Below are positions 33,857 to 37,161 of a DNA stretch of 37,161 bases, one piece after another (the first letter of the stretch is position 1; every line of letters starts with the position of its first letter). This stretch comes from Zhongshania aquatica (GTDB lineage: Bacteria; Pseudomonadota; Gammaproteobacteria; Pseudomonadales; Spongiibacteraceae), in assembly GCF_027257955.1 (NCBI RefSeq), contig NZ_JANZNQ010000024.1, positions 1-37,161 of the forward strand, given 5' to 3'. Both the position numbers and the translations under genes were made by a program. The notes under the pieces were generated by a model. The model did not search any database, had not been told where the DNA came from, and saw nothing but the letters and a program-made list of their open reading frames with translations.

Positions 33857-34741
33857 ATGCATGCGGAACTGAATAAAAGCGCCCTTGGTTGTGCAAGAAA
33901 TTATATTGGAAAGACGGCGTGGCTAACGATAGCCCTGACTTTTCTTGTCTGTTGTCTTTTTGTCTTAAGTCTTGTGCTTTTTGCGCAGGGAATTATATCA
34001 GTTTGGCTTGCGACGCTGTTATTGGCAGTACTAACTTATATGTCGTACACAACGCTACATGAAGCGGTTCATGGTAATATACATGGCAATAATCCAAAAT
34101 TACGATGGGTTAATGATCTATGTGGCTATCTCGTCGCACCACTAATCGGTGTACCTTATAATTCTCATAAGCACGAGCATTTCACCCATCATCGGTATAC
34201 CAATATTGAAGGCAAAGATCCTGACTTTATAATAAGTGGTATGGCAAATGGATTGGTCGGTGTGTTTTTAACGACACTTAAGTTCTTCTATGTTCAGAAT
34301 TGTTTTTTTGTAAGAAATAATTGGCGCACTGCGCCGATAAGAGAGCGTATTACCTACTGTGCTGAGTTGTTTTTTTCAGTTGGATGGCGGATATCAACGA
34401 TTATTTTTGTCGAGCGCTCTGGGATTGCGATAGTTGTTCTGCTTGGCTATTTTATCGGAGGGCTGTTTACGGCCTATTGGTTTGCCTATCGGCCACATTT
34501 TCCTTACGACAATACCAAACGTTATCAGAATACAAGTAGTCTAATAATGCCTGCGTGGATGCGTCCATTGGAATGGTTTTGGTTGGGGCAGAATCTTCAT
34601 TCTATCCATCATCTATTCCCGCGTGTGCCGTTTTATCGTTATCACGCACTTCATCGAGAAATTGAACCAATACTGCGTGCTCACGAGACACCAATTATCG
34701 GGATTTGGAGTAGACGACCAATCGATATCGCCGATAGCTAA
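33857..34741 (+). CDS. Membrane fatty acid desaturase-family protein
   Basis: A 294-residue di-iron membrane enzyme. The three histidine boxes are HEAVH (in LHEAVHGNIHG), HFTHH (in HKHEHFTHHRYT) and HSIHH (in LHSIHHLFPRVPFYRYH). Hydrophobic segments flank them, at about residues 22-75 and 195-215. The family desaturates or hydroxylates fatty acyl chains or carotenoids; the IHHLFPRVPFYRYH end resembles acyl-lipid desaturases and carotene hydroxylases. ATG 33857 has AAGG nine bases before it; the frame begins earlier at 33824. It is divergent from AraC 2 and followed by the OYE-family gene after 177 bases, so could modify the lipid-like substrate or the cell membrane. Confidence 0.87.
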   Translation: MHAELNKSALGCARNYIGKTAWLTIALTFLVCCLFVLSLVLFAQGIISVWLATLLLAVLTYMSYTTLHEAVHGNIHGNNPKLRWVNDLCGYLVAPLIGVPYNSHKHEHFTHHRYTNIEGKDPDFIISGMANGLVGVFLTTLKFFYVQNCFFVRNNWRTAPIRERITYCAELFFSVGWRISTIIFVERSGIAIVVLLGYFIGGLFTAYWFAYRPHFPYDNTKRYQNTSSLIMPAWMRPLEWFWLGQNLHSIHHLFPRVPFYRYHALHREIEPILRAHETPIIGIWSRRPIDIADS

Positions 34742-34746
34742 ATTGT

Positions 34747-34782
34747 CGCCTAATCGTATTCTATATGGGCTAGCGTTAGGCG
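34747..34782 (+). terminator. Hairpin after the desaturase gene
   Basis: CGCCTAA (34747-34753) and TTAGGCG (34776-34782) pair perfectly around a 22-base loop, six bases after the desaturase stop. There is no T-run, so termination efficiency is doubtful. Confidence 0.3.
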
Positions 34783-34918
34783 TATTAAAATGTCATATTC
34801 AGTCGAAAACGCCAAGATCCAGGGTGGTCTCGAAGAACGTTAAGATCTATATCGGTTGATTATGTCTGTGCTTTCCTTATGAAACTTATTATATAGCTAA
34901 TTAAAAGGAGAATTCGGT

Positions 34919-36151
34919 TTGACAATTGCACTAACGATAGCGAGCCAACTGGATATAGGCGGTAAAGTCAGTTTAAAAAATCGCCTTTTTAAATCGGCGA
35001 TGAGCGAACAGTTATCGGATAAGCGAAATGATCCGACTGAACAGCTAATTCGGCTTTACGGTACGTGGGCAAATGGTGGTGCCGGTCTACTTGTCACCGG
35101 AAACGTGATGGTTGATCGCAGCGCATTGGGAGAACCCCGTAATGTGGTGCTAGATGCACAGTCTGATATATCTAAATTTGAGGCTTGGGCTAAAGCTGCT
35201 TCTGAAAACGGCACACAGGTATGGATGCAGTTAAATCATCCTGGTAAACAGGTTCCGAACTTCTTAAGTAAAGAACCCGTTGCGCCATCGGCTGTTCCAC
35301 TTGGCAATGGCTTAGAGGGAGGTTTTAACTGTCCGAGAGCATTAACGGAAGTAGAGATTCTCAGTATAGTTGAGCAATTCGCATGGGCGGCTGCAAAAGC
35401 GAAGGCGTGTGGCTTTACTGGGGTCCAAATTCACAGCGCTCATGGCTATTTGGTAAATCAGTTTTTGTCACCTCATCATAATCGTCGCGAAGACCAGTGG
35501 GGTGGTAGCCTTGAAAATCGCATGCGATTTTTAATGGAAATATATCGCGCTATCCGTTTGGCGGTGGGCGATCACTTTCCCGTCGCTGTTAAATTGAATT
35601 CGGCAGATTTCCAAAAAGGTGGATTCGGTGAAGTTGATTCTATTGAGGTCATTAAAGCGCTGCAAAATGAAGGCATCGATTTAATTGAGATCTCCGGTGG
35701 GAACTACGAAAACCCCAGTATGGTTGGCAGCGGCGCAAGTGAAAGTACCCTAAAGCGGGAAGCCTATTTTTTGGAATACGCTGAAAAAGCACAAAATATA
35801 ATGAGTGTGCCTCTAGTGGTGACCGGTGGATTTAGATCCGCTAAGGCAATGAATAGTGCTATTCAGTCTGGCGCAGTAGATATGATTGGTTTAGCGCGGC
35901 CTTTGGCATTAGATCCTTCCCTTGCCAATAAATTGATAGCGAGCGATGACCATGTAATACACCTTCCTAAGCTTAGTACCGGCATTAAAGCTTTAGATGC
36001 AATGACGATGTTAGATATTACATGGTATGAGCATCAGCTAGAGCGTATCGGCAAGGGGAAGCAAGCTAAACCCAATCTGGCGGCATGGACATCGGTGTTA
36101 AAAACCTTTGCGTCTCTAGGAGCGCTTGCTTTTCAAAAACGGCGAGTATAG
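34919..36151 (+). CDS. NADH:flavin oxidoreductase, Old Yellow Enzyme family
   Basis: A 410-residue FMN enzyme that reduces activated double bonds. The TIM-barrel signatures are NRLFKSAMSE (about 22-31), VWMQLNHPGKQ (about 101-111), the OYE motif VQIHSAHGYLVNQFLSPHHN (about 171-190) with WGGSLENRMRF following, EISGGNYENPSM, and VVTGGFRS...MIGLARPL for phosphate binding. It lacks the C-terminal Fe-S/FAD part of 2,4-dienoyl-CoA reductase, so is a single-domain reductase. The start is TTG 34919, with AAGGAG eight bases before it. It fits saturation of an enone or dienoyl intermediate in steroid, terpenoid or unsaturated acid breakdown. The gap from the desaturase (177 bases) and to MaoC (348) leaves cotranscription open. 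Confidence 0.9.
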   Translation: MTIALTIASQLDIGGKVSLKNRLFKSAMSEQLSDKRNDPTEQLIRLYGTWANGGAGLLVTGNVMVDRSALGEPRNVVLDAQSDISKFEAWAKAASENGTQVWMQLNHPGKQVPNFLSKEPVAPSAVPLGNGLEGGFNCPRALTEVEILSIVEQFAWAAAKAKACGFTGVQIHSAHGYLVNQFLSPHHNRREDQWGGSLENRMRFLMEIYRAIRLAVGDHFPVAVKLNSADFQKGGFGEVDSIEVIKALQNEGIDLIEISGGNYENPSMVGSGASESTLKREAYFLEYAEKAQNIMSVPLVVTGGFRSAKAMNSAIQSGAVDMIGLARPLALDPSLANKLIASDDHVIHLPKLSTGIKALDAMTMLDITWYEHQLERIGKGKQAKPNLAAWTSVLKTFASLGALAFQKRRV

Positions 36152-36499
36152 ATCGTCTTGTTTACCCGCTTGGCCAAGTCTCATTAAGGCGTCGGAAGAC
36201 GGCTATAATTTCAATATAGTTGTGCCTGGTTTGAAGTCGGGCTTTATTGTGGTTTATAGTGAGATTTCAACCTGCCGATCTTTATCCAAACTTCCAGTCC
36301 ATTCATTAGCACGTTATTGATATAGCCATTGCGTGCCCTAATGGCGTTACAAAGTGTTAATCAGGTTGATTTAGCCCTCGTAAATTCTGTTAAATACAAC
36401 GGCAGTTCTCATCAGGTAGATCTAAACGTTGGTGGTCTGCGATACTAAGGCGTTAGTTTTTGGCTATAGTTAAAATAAACACATCATGGGAGATATGAC
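36152..36499. other. Intergenic region before the MaoC-like gene
   Basis: 348 bases. Small open frames here have no family resemblance or ribosome site. Near the end is an AT-rich stretch (36450-36482) which may carry the promoter of the MaoC-like gene. Nothing more specific is seen. Confidence 0.45.
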
Positions 36500-36961
36500 G
36501 TGACGACGTTAATCGAAAAGCAAGATATACAAAGCTATATTGGATTCGAGCCAGAGGCGACTGAATGGCTAGTAATAGATCAAAGCCGAATAGACCTATT
36601 TGCTGACTGCACTATGGATCATCAGTTTATTCACGTAGACCCGGAGCGTGCAAAAGATACACCTTTTGGAAGTACGATAGCCCATGGCTTTTTGAGCCTA
36701 TCGATGCTGTCCTATTTTTCAGAACAATACAGTGTAATTATCAATGGCTACTATATGGGTATTAACTATGGCTTTGATAAAGTGCGCTTCCTGTCCCCAG
36801 TTAAGGTGGGTAGCCGAATTCGGGCTAAAGCAAAAATATTGGCAATTGAAGAAACCAAACCCGGTAGTTATAAAATCAATACGGAGGTCACTATTGAAAT
36901 TGAGGGCGAAGCTAAGCCCGCTCTTATAGCGGAATGGATCAGTGTGCAAATGGTCGCTTAA
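36500..36961 (+). CDS. MaoC/NodN-type (R)-specific enoyl-CoA hydratase
   Basis: A 153-residue single hot-dog-fold hydratase. The catalytic hydratase-2 motif is present as DHQFIHVDPERA (about 40-51) followed by PFGSTIAHGFLSLSM (55-69), with the Asp and His expected to activate water. FLSPVKVGSRIRA (about 97-109) follows, as in MaoC/NodN proteins. The start is GTG 36500, with GGGAGAT before it. It adds water to an enoyl-CoA, giving the (R)-3-hydroxyacyl-CoA, or acts in a related step of side-chain or terpenoid beta-oxidation. It lies downstream of the OYE-family reductase, and may use the same pathway's intermediates. Confidence 0.88.
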   Translation: MTTLIEKQDIQSYIGFEPEATEWLVIDQSRIDLFADCTMDHQFIHVDPERAKDTPFGSTIAHGFLSLSMLSYFSEQYSVIINGYYMGINYGFDKVRFLSPVKVGSRIRAKAKILAIEETKPGSYKINTEVTIEIEGEAKPALIAEWISVQMVA

Positions 36962-37061
36962 GCTTGTTGCGTAGCTGAAAATTAATGCGATATAAATTTT
37001 TCCGGGCAGGGTATATGAAATCATTACATGACGTTATTAACCCGGCGGATTTTGGTATCTG

Positions 37062-37160
37062 TTATGCGGCATAACGAATTTTCTCGTGCTTAAAATATTT
37101 GCGGACACGATGTGGCTTCCGTTGCAGCATACGCATGTGCTTCGATACCTTCTGTTTGAG
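37062..37160 (-). CDS. Possible C-terminus of an unidentified basic protein
   Basis: On the minus strand, the last 32 codons before a TAA at 37062-37064 are open to the window edge and read a strongly basic tail including KHMRMLQRKPHRVRKYFKHE. The high lysine, arginine and histidine content is not typical of a random frame, but 33 open codons are also not rare by chance. No family is recognised. The stop lies in the palindrome GTTATGC-G-GCATAAC (37061-37075). Confidence 0.25.
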   Translation of the reverse strand, partial: LKQKVSKHMRMLQRKPHRVRKYFKHEKIRYAA

Positions 37161-37161
37161 T

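Noticed and set aside
34747-34782. attC-like (integron) recombination site after the desaturase gene, with GTTAGGC at one end and GCCTAAT at the other
   Set aside because: It is only about 36 bases, shorter than known attC sites, lacks the internal pairing boxes, has T in place of the final C of the left core site, and no integrase or cassette array is nearby.
36126-36320. A 64-residue open frame after the OYE gene
   Set aside because: It overlaps the OYE stop in another frame, has no motif or ribosome site.
1-37161. CRISPR arrays, tRNA or rRNA genes
   Set aside because: No spaced direct repeats, no cloverleaf-like segment and no rRNA signature were noticed on reading; a tRNAscan/CRISPR search would confirm.

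Overview
The window looks like a stretch of chromosome from a marine, aerobic gammaproteobacterium that lives on hydrophobic carbon compounds. The protein styles (TonB receptors with a LEEVIVTAQKR box, a CYP153-type P450, FATP-like acyl-CoA ligase, AtuA-like and LiuC-like enzymes, tandem DsbA-like proteins) resemble the Spongiibacteraceae/Zhongshania type of Cellvibrionales; that placement is inference from gene content, not from a marker gene. No rRNA, tRNA or CRISPR array was seen.

Left end (1-3.5 kb): the first ~105 bases are the end of an IS3-family element (start of OrfA) that cuts off the 3' third of a phosphate acetyltransferase gene. Next to it is a minus-strand acyl-CoA catabolic operon: LiuC/AtuE-like hydratase, AtuA-family DUF1446 protein, DUF4387 protein, closed by a perfect hairpin. 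3.8-6.6 kb: a FadL-type outer membrane channel and a lipoprotein metallo-beta-lactamase-fold hydrolase, both minus strand.

Middle (6.8-18.8 kb): a TonB-dependent receptor, a TetR regulator, a large octaheme cytochrome c fused to TPR repeats, and a divergent membrane-anchored sulfatase. Then a minus-strand operon DUF4345 protein - second sulfatase - GST - DUF1330 protein - tandem DsbA/HCCA-isomerase protein. A near-identical inverted repeat (TGTCA-N7-TGACA) stands before sulfatase 1 and in the divergent region before the sulfatase 2 operon and the acyl-CoA ligase operon, tying these units into one probable regulon.

Right half (19-37 kb): acyl-CoA ligase - Nu-type GST - TetR operon; a first P450; a ferredoxin - CYP153 - GMC oxidoreductase module; an AraC regulator; a second TonB receptor followed by a small secreted protein built of LPxxG-type repeats, each with a strong terminator; a second AraC regulator; then a fatty acid desaturase, an Old Yellow Enzyme family reductase and a MaoC-like hydratase.

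Together the genes read as a pathway for taking up (TonB receptors, FadL), desulfating (two sulfatases), hydroxylating (two P450s with ferredoxin), oxidising (GMC enzyme), CoA-activating (FATP-like ligase) and beta-oxidising (reductase, hydratases) a hydrophobic, possibly sulfated, alkyl, terpenoid or steroid-like compound. The substrate itself is not visible in the sequence.
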